DNA of 64,000 nt, from positions 52,433,451-52,497,450 of the forward strand of contig CM075760.1 in NCBI GenBank assembly GCA_037974335.1. Reading direction: 5' to 3'. This stretch comes from Prionace glauca (Eukaryota > Chordata > Chondrichthyes > Carcharhiniformes > Carcharhinidae). A program made the position numbers and the translations under genes. Of this stretch, positions 1-11,285 are shown piece by piece (position 1 is the stretch's first letter; every line of letters begins with the position of its first letter). The notes under the pieces were generated by a model. The model searched no databases and was not told the DNA's origin. It was given only the letters and a program-made list of their open reading frames with translations.

Positions 1-149
1 AGGGGAGAGCTGAGTGGACAGAACTGGTCTGAGAGAGGGGGCCAGTCCTTTGGAAATGGGGGCTGTGTTCAACTCCCATTCATTCCCTGTCTTCAGCAGG
101 GTGGGGGCAGGAAGTGTGAGCAGAGAGAGAGGGGGGTGGTGGATAGACA

Positions 150-182
<33 letters not shown>

Positions 183-845
183 GCACAATCTCCAATCCAC
201 TCACTCACACCCTCCCCATTCCCCCCCCCCCCCACTCCACTCGCTGGGGTTGTGGGGACCGGCTACAAGGATTTTCGGGGCTGGTGTGTGGGGAAGGTGG
301 TGAGGGAGGTGGGGGGTGTTTGAAATGGACCAACGCGACCTGGTGGGGGGGACGGGGGGGAAGAAATACAATTTGAAACTAATCTAAAGACAGGGGGTGA
401 CAGACTTCATTTCCACCCCTGCATTAACACATCAAGAGTCAGTCTGACATTGCCCCAAACTCCCCTGGGGTTGTGGGGTGGGGGGAAATTAGCATCTCAT
501 TAGAGAGACAGACATTGCAAACATGTCAGAGACTCAGGGGGTGGGTTTGTATCCAGCTCACTCAGGATAAATGGGAGTCTGAGAGCTGTCAGTCCCCACA
601 CCAATAATCCCCCTGTACTGAACACATTCCCACTCTGATTCAGTGTGTGTGTGTGTGTGTGTCTCAATCTGCTTTTTAACCTGCACTTTGCTTGTGTGGA
701 CAGGATGCTGAATGGATTTGAATGGAAATGCTGGAACTCCTCACTGTGAGAGTTTGTGTGTTTTATTCTGAAAATGACCTTGTGTTTGTGTGTAGTTTTT
801 TCCCTCTCTCTTTATAACCAATTTCTCTCTCTTTTTCTCCCTGAG
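1..845. other. Low-complexity flank, no gene recognised
   Basis: Purine- and G-rich sequence with a (CA)n microsatellite at about 149-181, a poly-C run near 222-233 and a short (TG)n near 643-661. The open frames here are short and follow the simple repeats. I see no coding exon. Confidence 0.6.
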
Positions 846-945
846 GAATTTTGAAAGCTGGTGACATGTCGAGGATCCGAAGGACGGGAATGTGTGTGAG
901 CGGGACGAGGGAGAAGAGCATCTTCCAGAGGGAGGGCTGACTGAG
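846..945 (+). other. Candidate exon of an unidentified + strand transcript
   Basis: A pyrimidine tract (about 790-840) runs into ctgag and then GAATTTTGAAAGC, which looks like a 3' splice site. The end at gag|gtctgt would be a weak donor. The longest frame through it ends in a stop (GGC TGA), so coding is doubtful. It shares a purine-rich tail (GGGA..CCAGAGG) with the better exon-like unit at 1614-1715. Low confidence; it may be a degenerate repeat copy. Confidence 0.25.
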
Positions 946-1149
946 GTCTGTCCCCCAGCTTCACCCCCGGGGGCGGGCTGGGGGGGGTGAGTTGTGTCTG
1001 TTTCTGACCCTGATCCAGATTTAATGTTTAATATCAGAGGCAGTGAGATCTGAATGGGAGTGGGATAGAGAGACAGAGAGAAACACACAGGGAGGGAACT
1101 GTCCCAATCTTTTATACTCTCTGGTTTACAACGGACTTGTTGTGTTTGG

Positions 1150-1613
1150 ATGGTACTGAGAGATTGTGTCACTGAGAGGGGAGATCCTGGGGTTTGGCTG
1201 TGCTGTTTAATTGAAATATTTTCTTGTATTTTAATTATTTTCTCTCTCTTTTCCCCAAGAATTAATATTACTGAGAGACAGTGTAACTGAGAAGGGGGAA
1301 TCCTGGGCTCTTGTGCTGTTTAATTTAAACATTTTCTGGTATTTTAATATATTTCTGTCTCTATTCCCCATGAATTAATATTGAGGTTTTACTGAGAGAC
1401 AGTGTAACTGAGAAGGGGGAATCCTGGGCTCTCGTGCTGTTTAATTTAAACATTTTCTGGTATTTTAATATATTTCTGTCTCTATTCCCCATGAATTAAT
1501 ATTGAGGTTTTACTGAGAGACAGTGTAACTGAGAAGGGGGAATCCTGGGCTCTTGTGCTGTTTAATTTAAACCTGTTCTTGTATTTTAATGAATGATTTT
1601 CTCTTCTCCCCAG
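1150..1613 (+). repeat. 121-bp tandem repeat, block A1
   Basis: About four degenerate to near-identical units. Each contains GAATTAATATT, ACTGAGAGACAGTGTAACTGAG, GGAATCCTGGGCTC and a T-rich stretch ending in a cccca run. Successive GAATTAATA starts lie 121 bp apart (1372 and 1493). The block ends at the exon-like segment starting at 1614. Confidence 0.85.
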
Positions 1614-1715
1614 GGATTTGAATTGTGAAGACTGCAATGGGACTGGGAATCCTTGGACAAGGGGCTTTTCTCCAGAGGAGGATGGATGGACTGAGTCCTG
1701 TTCTATCGGCCACAC
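1614..1715 (+). other. Candidate exon of an unidentified + strand gene
   Basis: A 102-nt segment with a good 3' splice site (ttttctcttctccccag|GGATTT) and a good donor (CACAC|gtgagt). One frame is open throughout and reads DLNCEDCNGTG, then NPWTRGFSPEEDG, then WTESCSIGHT. The segment GGAATCCTTGGACAAG recurs nearly unchanged (GGAATCCTCGGACAAG) in the exon-like unit at 10.75 kb. It is flanked by the 121-bp repeat, whose pyrimidine tract resembles its acceptor. I do not recognise the product. It may belong to a long non-coding RNA or a fast-evolving gene. Confidence 0.35.
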
Positions 1716-2150
1716 GTGAGTTGTTGTCTCTTTATTATCCCCAATCCAGGTTTAATTTTAATCTCGCTTCCTTGGATGAACCAGTTCTGGTTAGATTGTG
1801 GGGTGTGGGGGGGGGGGTCTGGAGTTTAAAACCCTGGGGTTAAAATATCCCGGCTTTGTAATTAGTCACAAACACATTAACCCTTTGGTGGCTGGCAGAG
1901 AGTGAATTACTGATGAAACTGTGTGTAAGTTTGTTTTAAATCTAAAATAACAGGGGTGGGAGACAGAGCGCTGTTCCTAATTGTTAAATAAAACTCAGAG
2001 GTCTTTACAATTCAGTTTTCAGAAGTTCAGATTTTCATTCCATCCTCTCCACAGCTTTTCCCCCATTCTGTCTATTTCTCTCTGCTTTTCTCTCCATTTC
2101 CTTCCTCTATCTGCCTCTCTTTTTTATTCCCTCGCTCTCTCCCTCTTTTT
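1716..2150. other. Intergenic or intronic sequence with a dispersed motif
   Basis: Contains one copy of the block starting CCTGGGGTTAAAATATCCCGGC (about 1831-1940). That block recurs at 7981 and 9868. A T/C-rich tract follows. No gene seen. Confidence 0.5.
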
Positions 2151-3125
2151 TCCCAAGAATTAATATCTAGTTGACAATCTCTCAGTGAAATCTGAGAAGG
2201 GGGAATCCTGGGTTCTTGTGCTGTTTAATTTAAACATTTTCTGGTATTTTAATTAATTATATTCCCTCTCTCTCCCCAATGAATTAATATTTAGTTAAAC
2301 AATCTCAGTGAAATCTGAGAAGGGGGAATCCTGGGCTCTTGTGCTATTTAAACATTTTCTGGTATTTTAATTATTTTCTCTCCCTTTTCTCCAAGAATTA
2401 ATGTTTAGATTTTACTAAGAAGTTGTGTAACTGAGAAGTGGGAATCCTGGGCTCTTGTGCTATTTAATTTAAACATTTTCTGGTGTTTTAATATATTTCT
2501 CTAACTTTTCCCCATGAATTAATATTGAGATTTTACTGAGAGACAGTGTAACTGAGAAGGGGAAATCCTGGGCTCTTGTGCTGTTTAATTTAAACATTTT
2601 CTGGTATTTTAATATATTTCTGTCTCTATTCCCCATGAACTAATATTGAGATTTTACTGAGAGACAGTGTAACTGAGAAGGGGGAATCCTGGGCTCTCGT
2701 GCTGTTTAATTTAAACATTTTCTGGTATTTTAATATATTTCTGTCTCTTTTCCCCATGAATTAATATTGAGATTTTACTGAGAGACAGTGTAACTGAGAA
2801 GGGGGAATCCTGGGCTCTCGTGCTGTTTAATTTAAACATTTTCTGGTATTTTAATATATTTCTGTCTCTTTTCCCCATGAATTAATATTGAGATTTTACT
2901 GAGAGACAGTGTAACTGAGAAGGGGGAATCCTGGGCTCTCGTGCTGTTTAATTTAAACATTTTCTGGTATTTTAATATATTTCTGTCTCTTTTCCCCATG
3001 AATTAATATTGAGATTTTACTGAGAGACAATGTAACTGAGAAGGGGGAATCCTGGGCTCTCGTGCTGTTTAATTTAAACATTTTCTAGTATTTAAATTAA
3101 TCAGGTTCTCTCTCTCTTCCCAAGG
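2151..3125 (+). repeat. 121-bp tandem repeat, block A2
   Basis: About eight units. The last five (from about 2516) are nearly identical with a strict 121-bp period; the first three are more diverged. This gradient suggests recent homogenisation at the right end. Confidence 0.9.
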
Positions 3126-3132
3126 AATTAAG

Positions 3133-3275
3133 CATTAGAACCATAGAAAAGCTACAGGGCAAACAGGCCCTACGGCCCACAATCATATCTCTACCTACTA
3201 GGCTTACCTATAACCCTCAATCCTATTAAATCCCATGTACTCATCCAGAAGTCTCTTAAAAGACCCTTAATATTA
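3133..3275 (-). mobile_element. CR1-like LINE 3' fragment
   Basis: Reads on the - strand as the typical elasmobranch CR1 3' tail: ggccctacggccca plus the complement of the 'lateral' C-terminal region. It is inserted between 121-bp repeat units, since repeat-like sequence resumes at about 3276-3385. Confidence 0.6.
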
Positions 3276-3379
3276 AGAATTAATATTTAGTTGGACATCT
3301 CTGGACAGTGTTAGTGCAATCTTAGAAGGGGGAATGCTGGGCTCTTGTGCTATTGAAACATTTTCTTGTATTTTAATTA

Positions 3380-6300
3380 TTGTATAAACATTTCCCAAAG
3401 TAAAAAAAACACTCCACATACAGCTGACTGCACCTTGTGGGATCTTGCTGTGCACCACAGGGATTTTGTTTTCAAAAGGGGGGGTTTTCTCAGAGGGAGT
3501 TTAAAAACTTTCAGGGGACTGCGGGGAAGTCTCCAGACTTGGGACAACACACACACACACAGGGTGGGGGGTTTGTGGGGGTGTGTGTACTGGGGGGGTG
3601 GGCAGTGAGATATTCTGATATTCCCAACAAGGGCCAGAGATCTGAGTGTTTAAACATATTAAACTGTTCAAACAGAGACAGGCAGAAAGCCCTGAGGGTT
3701 TCACAGCTCCCTGGAAATGCAAAGGGAACTCCCACTGCCCCAAACAGCAGCAAGATGTGAACTGGAAACCCCTTCCCTCAGCTTGTTACACACTGACCTT
3801 TCCACAACCCCCAACATGTTTACAAACACTCCCTGTAGTTTCTGCAAACTTTCTATCAAACTGTCTGTCCATTCTGCTCATTACTGACCCCCCTCTCAAT
3901 CTGGCACTGACCTGGGCTCTGAATTCAGACAGAGTCACAGATAGGGTTTAAAGTTGAAAGTTTTATAACTTATTTATTACTGTCACAAGGCTTACATTAA
4001 CACTGCAAAGAAGTCACTGAGAGAGAGAGACAGAGACATAGATAAAGAGATAGAGGGACAGAGAGGGGACTTAAAGTTTTAAAGTTTATTAGTGTCACAA
4101 GTAAGGCTCACATTAACACTGCAATGAAGTTACTGAGAGAGAGAGAGAGACAGACAGACAGGGAGGGAGAGAGATGTTGGGAGACTTACCAAAGCAGTTT
4201 GTGTGTGTGAGTGTCTGCAGCTTCTGTGTCTCTGAGCTTGCCGGGGTGTCAGGGAGAGAATGTCACTGTCTTCACCTCTCTCTCTGCCTCTCTGTATAAA
4301 ACAATCACCAAATGACAGGACACTCAATAATGTGACCGCACACAATTCAATATCAAATCTCTCTCTCTCTCTTTATCTCTGTCTCTCCCGGTTCTCTCTC
4401 TCTCTCCTTGTCTCTCTCTCTCACCCTGTCTCTGTTTCTCTCTCTTGTCTGTTTCTCTCTCCATGTCTCTCTCTCTCTCCCCCTGTCTCTAGTCGTAGAG
4501 ACAGATGGAGACAGAGACAGGGAGGGAGGGATGGAAGCAGCTGTAGGTGTGGGTTAGATGCAGGGGGAGAGACACAGGCTGTTAGAGGGAGGGGGGCCAC
4601 AGTAAGGGACAGGGGCTCCAGTTTAATTCTGAGGGTCCCGGGGGGGTGGGGGTGATTTCACTGTCTCAGCCTCTCTCTCCCTCTGTATAAACACTTTTTA
4701 AAAAAACTGAACATAGCTGACTGCACCTATGGGATCTTGCTGTGCACCACAGGGATTTTGTTTTAAAAAGTATTTGGCTTTGTTTTAAGAGGGGTTTCCA
4801 GCCTTTCTGCTGATTTGGGATGATGCAGACACACACACAGGGTAGTGAGTGGGGACGGGGACTCACAGCAGGCGAGAGCGTGAGGGTTGTGCGGAAGGAC
4901 AGTGTCCCATCTGATTGAGGTTCACATTGCTGCTGCTGTGGGATCTTGCTGTGCACACTTTGGGACATTGCCCCGCACTGCAACAAGGGACCAGACTTTT
5001 TATTTTGAAACGAGATCAGACTCAGGGACCCGCAGAGTGGGGTTCAGGGAAAAACTGTGTGATTCCAGATTCTTTTCCCTCTCTCTCTGTTTTCCCAGGA
5101 ATTTCTATTTGGATTGGGGGTGTGGGGGGGGGTAGAGAATTTCCCTGTCTGTCTCTCCAGTGTTCTTCCCAATCCCTGCACCCCCTCCCCTCTCCCCACA
5201 CACATTCCCATCTATATTTCATCTCTCAATAAAATGTGACAGAAAACCCCAGTGTGAATTGTTGTCAGTTTAATTTCTGTCTCAGCCTCTCTCTGCCTCA
5301 CTCTCTCTCTCTCTGTATAAACATTTCCCAAAGTAAAAAAACACTCCACACAGCTGACTGTGTCCTGTGGGATCTTGCTGTGCACCACAGGGATTTTGTT
5401 TTCAAAAGGGGGGGTTTTCTCAGAGGGAGTTTAAAAACTTTCAGGGGACTGTGGGGAAGTCTCCAGACTTGGGACAACACACACACACACAGGGTGGGGT
5501 GTTTGTGGGGGGGTGTGTGTACTGGGGGGGTGGGCAGTGAGATATTCTGATATTCCCAACAAGGGCCAGAGGTCTGAGTGTTTAAACATATTAAACTGTT
5601 CAAACAGAGACAGGCAGAAAGCCCTGAGGGTTCACAGCTCCCTGGAAATGCAAAGGGAACTCCCACTGCCCCAAACAGCAGCAAGATGTGAACTGGAAAC
5701 CCCTTCCCTCAGCTTGTTACACACTGACCTTTCCACAACCCCCAACATGTTTACAAACACTCCCTGTAGTTTCTGCAAACTTTCTATCAAACTGTCTGTC
5801 CATTCTGCTCAATACTGACCCCCCTCTCAATCTGGCACTGACCTGGGCTCTGAATTCAGACAGAGTCACAGATAGGGTTTAAAGTTGAAAGTTTTAAAAT
5901 GTATTTAATGCTGTCACAAGGCTAACATTAACACTGCAAAGAAGTTACTGAGAGAGAGAGACAGAGACACAGAGAGGTTTTAAAGTTCAAAGTTTTGAAA
6001 TGTATTTATTACTGTCACAAATACGGCTTACATTAACACTGCAAAGAAATTACAGAGAGAGAGAGAGAGAGACATAGATAAAGAGAGAGAGATAGAGGGA
6101 CAGAGAGGGGACTTAAAGTTTTCAAGTTTATTCGTGTCACAAGTAAGGCTCACATTAACACTGCAATGAAGTTACTGAGAGAGAGAGATAGACACACAGA
6201 CATATAGATAGAGAGAGAGATGTTGGGAGACTTACCAAAGCAGTTTGTGTGTGTGAGTGTCTGCAGCTTCTGTGTCTCTGAGCTTGCCGGGGTGTCAGGG

Positions 6301-7455
6301 AGAGAATGTCACTGTCTTCACCTCTCTCTCTGCCTCTCTGTATAAAACAATCACCAAATGACAGGACACTCAATAATGTGACGGCATACAATTCAATATC
6401 AAATCTCTCTCTCTGTCCCTGTCTCTGTTCCTCTCCCTTTCTCTCCTTGTCTCTCCCTCTCCCTGTCACTCTATCTTTCTGTTTCTCTCTCTCCGTCTGT
6501 TTCTCTCTCTCTCTGCTTCTCTCTCTCTCTCCCAGCCTCTGTTTCTCTGTCCCTGTCTCTTCTGTAGCAGAAACAGATGGAGACGGAGAGAGGGAGGGAT
6601 GGAAGCAGCTGTAGGTGTGGGTTTGATGCAGGGGTAGAGACACAGGCTGTTAGAGGGAGGGGGGCCTCAGTGAGGTACAGGGACACCAGTTTAATTGTGA
6701 TGGTCTTGGAGGGTTGGGGAGGTGGGGGGTATTTCACTGTCTCAGCCTCTCTCTCCCTCTCTCTGTATAAACATTTCCCAAATTAAAAAACTCGGCCCAG
6801 CTGCCTGCACCTTGCGGGATCTTGCTGTGCAGCACTGGGATTTTGGTTTCAAAAGGGATTTGCTGTGTTTTAAGGGGTAGTTCCAGCCTTTCTGTAGATT
6901 TGGGACACAGGGAAAGGGGGGCTCACAACAGGCCAAAGGGTGGGGGGGGGGGGGGACAGTGTCCTCTCTGATTGAGGTTCAGATTGCTGCTGCTGTGGGA
7001 TCTTGCTGTGCACACACTGGGCCTTTTGCCCGTCACTGCGACAGGGACCACGCTTTTTATTTTGAAACGAGATCTGGCTCAGGGACCCCGCAGAGTGGGA
7101 GTTTCAGGGGAAAATCCTGGAAAGGGGGTAGGGGAAATTCCAGCACTTTAATCTCCGAGGCATTGTAGGCTACGGAGCAAGTGCTGGGGAATGGGAGGGG
7201 TGTAGATTGGGATTGGATGGGCCAGCATTGAGCTGGTGGGCCGAAGGGCCTGTTTCTGTGCTGTCTGACTCCAGACTCTTTTCCCTCTCTCTCTGTTTTC
7301 CCAGGAATTTCTATTTGGATTGGGGGGGGTGTGGGGTAGAGAATTTCCCTGTCTCTGTCTCTCCAGTGTTCTTCCCAATCCCTACACCCCCTCCCCTCTC
7401 CCCACACACATTCCCATCTATATTTCATCTCTCAATAAAATGTGAAAGAAAACCC
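3380..7455 (+). repeat. Tandem duplication of about 2 kb
   Basis: The segment around 3388-5240 recurs at about 5322-7440. Matching landmarks include the GGGATCTTGCTGTGC motif at 3439/5369, 4731/6816 and 4940/6997, the CT/GA-rich stretch near 4260-4640 and 6300-6740, and the terminal exon-like unit at 5099 and 7305. Offsets are 1.93 to 2.2 kb. The copies differ by indels in simple repeats. Functional content is unknown apart from the exon-like units listed separately. Confidence 0.75.
5099..5255 (+). other. Candidate terminal exon with poly(A) signal, copy 1
   Basis: A strong 3' splice site (ctctctctgttttcccag|GAATTTC) is followed about 130 nt later by AATAAA at 5228-5233 and a GT-rich downstream stretch (gtgtgaattgttgtc). 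This is the classic layout of a last exon. The sequence is partly open, but I recognise no product. A near-identical copy lies at 7305. Confidence 0.4.
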
Positions 7456-7460
7456 CAGTG
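7305..7460 (+). other. Candidate terminal exon with poly(A) signal, copy 2
   Basis: Duplicate of the unit at 5099: the same ttttcccag|GAATTTC acceptor, AATAAA at 7434-7439 and the same GT-rich downstream element. Conservation of acceptor and poly(A) signal in both copies fits a real 3' exon, but recent duplication alone could also explain it. Confidence 0.4.
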
Positions 7461-7980
7461 TGAATTGTTGTCAGTTTAATTTAGGGAGAGAGAGGGAGGG
7501 AGGTGTGGATCCCATTCCCCACACCCTCTCCCGCAGTCCCCACCCCACTACATTTATTTAATCCGCCCCTCACCAGGTTGTGTGTGTGTGTGTGTGGGAT
7601 CTTGCTGTGTACACAGGTGGGTCTGGCTCCCTATTCCCCGCACTGGGACCCTGAGTGGAACTTTAACCAGGAAAGACGGGGGTGGGGGGGGGGAGGAGGA
7701 GGAGGAGGCAGAGAGAGAGAAACGGAGGGAGAGCTAAACAGAGAGGCGTTGGGGGGGTGGACACGGGTGGGGTGTGAGGGTCTCAGGAGGGGCAGGGGAA
7801 AGAGATAGAGTCGGGGGAGGGCTTTCTCCATTGTGGGACTGACAGTGGGATCTTGCTGTGCAGAATGGTCTTCATTGCACTGTGAATCATACATTCACTG
7901 ATTAAGGGAGGAGGGGGGGGGTGTGATTTTGGAATTATAAATATTGTTACTATGTCGGGGTGATGTTTCCCTCTGGGGAA

Positions 7981-8345
7981 CCCTGGGGTTAAAATATCCC
8001 GGCTTTGTAATTATTCACAAACAGGTTAACCCTTTGGTGGGTGGCAGAGAGTAAATGAAATATCTGTAAAATGAAACTGTCTATTGGTTGTGTGTATGTG
8101 TGTGTTTGAGAGCTTGTTTTAAAATCATTGGTCCCATTGAAAGCCTGTTTTGCTGCTGGGATTCTGGATGCTGCTGTTTTGGACACAGATGTGATAAAGT
8201 TGTCTTCTGCAGCTTCAAATCCCAAAGACACAGGATTTCAAAAGACTCAATACTGGATGGGTTATTTTGGGTTTCTCAGCATTTCTTTTCAATATTTACA
8301 TTTGTCAAAAAAAAACATACTTTAACTATTATAAACAGCTTCATA
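7981..8345 (+). repeat. Dispersed unit of about 370 bp, copy 1
   Basis: Begins CCTGGGGTTAAAATATCCC and runs to ATAATATTAGACAGGGAGACAG. Copy 2 is at 9868-10245 with only scattered differences. A shorter relative lies at 1831-1940. Confidence 0.8.
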
Positions 8346-9050
8346 ATATTAGACAGGGAGACAGACACAACAGGGAGAGAGAGAAATACACAGACAGAGG
8401 AAGAGAAAGACAGGGAGAGAGAGAGAGAAATAGACAGGGAGAGAGAGAGAGAAATAGACAGGGAGAAAGAGAGAGAGAGAGAAATAGACAGGGAGAGAGA
8501 GAGAGAAATAGACAGGGAGAGAGAGAGAGAGAAATAGACAGGGAGAGAGAGAAATAGACAGGGAGAGAGAGAGAGAAATAGACAGGGAGAGAGAGAGAGA
8601 GAGACAAATAGACAGGGAGAGAGAGAGAGAGAGACAAATAGACAGGGAGAGAGAGAGATAGAGAGAGAGACATAGACAGGGAGAGAGAGAGAAATAGACA
8701 GGGAGAGAGAGACAAATAGACAGGGAGAGAGAGAGAGAGAGAGAAATAGACAGGGAGAGAGAGACAAATAGACAGGGAGAGAGAGAGAGAGAGAAATAGA
8801 CAGGGAGAGAGAGAGAGAAATAGACAGGGAGAGAGAGAGAGAAATAGACAGGGAGAGAGAGAGAAATAGACAGGGAGAGAGAGAGAGAAATAGACAGGGA
8901 GAGAGAGAGAGAGAAATAGACAGAGGGAGAGAGAGAGAGAAAGAAATAGACAGGGAGAGAGAGAGAGAGAAATAGACAGGGAAAGACAGAAAAAAAGACA
9001 GGGAGAAAGAGACAAACACAAGGAGACAGAAAGAGACAAAAACAGAGAGA
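8346..9050. repeat. GA-rich minisatellite, unit about (ATAGACAGGGAGAGAGAGAGAA)
   Basis: About 700 bp of variable units built from GACAGGGAGAGAG and AATA. Every long frame through it is Ser/Leu or Arg/Glu repeat and is not a gene. Confidence 0.95.
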
Positions 9051-9055
9051 GGGTG

Positions 9056-9867
9056 GAACATTTTCTGGTGTTTTAATATATTTCTGTCTCTATTCCCCAT
9101 GAATTAATATTGAGATTTTACTGAGAGACAGTGTAACTGAGAAGGGGGAATCCTGGGCTCGTGTGCTGTTTATTTTAAACATTTTCTGATATTTTAATAT
9201 ATTTCTGTCTCTTTTCCCCATTAATTAATATTGAGATTTTACTGAGAGACAGTGTAACTGAGAAGGGGGAATCCTGGGCTCGTGTGCTGTTTAATTTAAA
9301 CATTTTCTTGTATTTTAATATATTTCTGTCTCTATTCCCCATGAATTAATATTGAGATTTTACTGAGAGACAGTGTAACTGAGAAGGGGGAATCCTGGGC
9401 TCTTGTGCTGTTTAATTTAAACATTTCCTGGTATTTTAATATATTTCTGTCTCTATTCCCCATGAATTAATATTGAGATTTTACTGAGAGACAGTATAAC
9501 TGAGAAGGGGGAATCCTGGGCTCTTGTGCTGTTTAATTTAAACATTTTCTGATATTTTAATATATTTCTGTCTCTTTTCCCCATGAATTAATATTGAGAT
9601 TTTACTGAGAGACAGTGTAACTGAGAAGGGGGAATCCTGGGCTCGTGTGCTGTTTAATTTAAACATTTTCTGGTATTTTAATATATTTCTCTCCCTTTTC
9701 CCCATGAATTAATATTGAGATTTTACTGAGAGACAGTGTAACTGAGAAGGGGGAATCCTGGGCTCTCGTGCTGTTTAATTTAAACATTTTCTGGTATTTT
9801 AATATATTTGTCTCTATTCCCCATGAATTAATATTGAGATTTTACTGAGAGACAGTGTAACTGAGAA
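9056..9867 (+). repeat. 121-bp tandem repeat, block B
   Basis: Six to seven units with an exact 121-bp period (unit starts at 9101, 9222, 9343 and so on), the same unit as blocks A1 and A2. The last unit is cut within GTAACTGAGAAG and joins the dispersed unit at 9868. Confidence 0.9.
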
Positions 9868-10245
9868 GCCTGGGGTTAAAATATCCCGGCTTTGTAATTA
9901 GTCACAAACAGGTTAACCCTTTGGTGGGTGGCAGAGAGTAAATGAAATATCTGTAAAATGAAACTGTCTATTGGTTGTGTGTGTGTGTGTGTTTGAGAGC
10001 TTGTTTTAAAATCATTGGTCTAATTGAAAGCCTGTTTTGCTGCTGGGATTCTGGATGCTGCTGTTTTGGACACAGATGTTATAAAGTTGTCTTCTGCAGC
10101 TTAAAATCCCAAAGACACAGGATTTCAAAAGACTCAATGCTAGGTGGGTTATTTTGGGTTTTTTTTAAAGCATCTTTTCAGTATTTCCATTTGTAAAACA
10201 CCACACTTTGATCTTTATATAAGCAACTTCATAATATTAGACAGG
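9868..10245 (+). repeat. Dispersed unit of about 370 bp, copy 2
   Basis: Second copy of the unit at 7981-8345, directly after the 121-bp array. The order array then unit suggests that the two together were duplicated. Confidence 0.8.
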
Positions 10246-10699
10246 GAGACAGAGAGAGAGGAAAAGAGTGAGAGAGACAGGTATCGATGTGGGGGGAGTG
10301 TGTAAGAGACAGAAAGGGAGAAACAGAGGAGGGGGGAGTGGAGAGGTGACTGATGATACAAGTGGGAATTTCATTGTGGGATCCTGTGTTAATTCACTGG
10401 CCTGTCTGTGGAGTGAATCCCCCCCCCCCCCAGAATACTTTGATGTGTTTTAATAAATTAAATATCGGGACAGTCAGGAGGCATTTGGATGTTCATTTCA
10501 TTTGAAAATTGTTCCCATTTTGTCAGGGTTTAATAATGAGGATGTGGAAATGAATGTTCCCCCTACTACCCCTTCAGTGAGATTGTGAATATCAGCAAGT
10601 CCTGGGATCTTGCTGTGCCTTTTATTGTTTACCATCAGCTTTTTTGTTTTGTCTTTAATCAAATTTCACTTTATTTTCTCTTTCTCTCTTTCAACCAAG
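10246..10699. other. Non-coding sequence upstream of a candidate exon
   Basis: Purine-rich start, a poly-C run near 10421-10432, and another GGGATCTTGCTGTGC motif at 10604-10618. A pyrimidine tract at 10673-10694 leads into the next unit. No gene recognised. Confidence 0.5.
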
Positions 10700-10820
10700 G
10701 AGAATTCTTCCGGAAAGTTTGGCGATGCAGAGAGCGAGTAGTTTTGCTGTGAGGAATCCTCGGACAAGAGCTATAACCAGAGAGAAAAATATTAATAAAA
10801 ATGCCCGTGTCTTTGTCGTT
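10700..10820 (+). other. Candidate terminal exon with poly(A) signal, copy 3
   Basis: The acceptor-like tctttcaaccaag|GAGAATTC is followed by a short open frame (ENSSGKFGDAESE then a stop), the segment GGAATCCTCGGACAAG shared with the exon at 1614-1715, AATAAA at 10794-10799 and a GT-rich stretch. The acceptor is weaker than in copies 1 and 2. It may be the last exon of the same transcript family. Product unknown. Confidence 0.35.
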
Positions 10821-11285
10821 CATTTTTATACAGAGATAGACGGGTGGGGATTTTACACTGAGGGTTAGTGGTCTGTGTGTCAGGGGGAGTGGAGAGGGAT
10901 TGATTGCTTTGGGGGGAGGGGCGGTGGGGTACAGTAATTAGAAAGGGGGGGGGATTCTGTCAGTCTAGGGGCTGTTCACAGGGAGGGAGTGGGAATTTAC
11001 CAGGGCGAGGGCAGGAGAGGCAACTGAGAGGGATTGGGAGCGGAGAGGGATGTGGGGAGGGACTGAGGGGGATTAAAGGGGAGAGTGGAGAGGGATGTAG
11101 GGGGAGACTCTGGGATTCTGGTGGGGAATTTGAGGGATTCAGGGGGATTAAAGGGGAGAGGGGGGATCCCAGGCTCGGGGGGTTTTGGCGGTGAGTGCCT
11201 TTGAGGGGGGGGGGTGAAGAAGATTGGGCAGAGGGGATTGGGGAAGGGGCTGAGAGAGATGTGGCAGTGGGGAGGGTTAGAGGGG

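Noticed and set aside
8276-9100. Ser/Leu-rich open frames of up to 274 codons on the - strand
   Set aside because: Pure translation of the GA minisatellite.
10345-10410. Possible C/D-box snoRNA (TGATGA at about 10349)
   Set aside because: No convincing D box and no terminal stem at the right distance.
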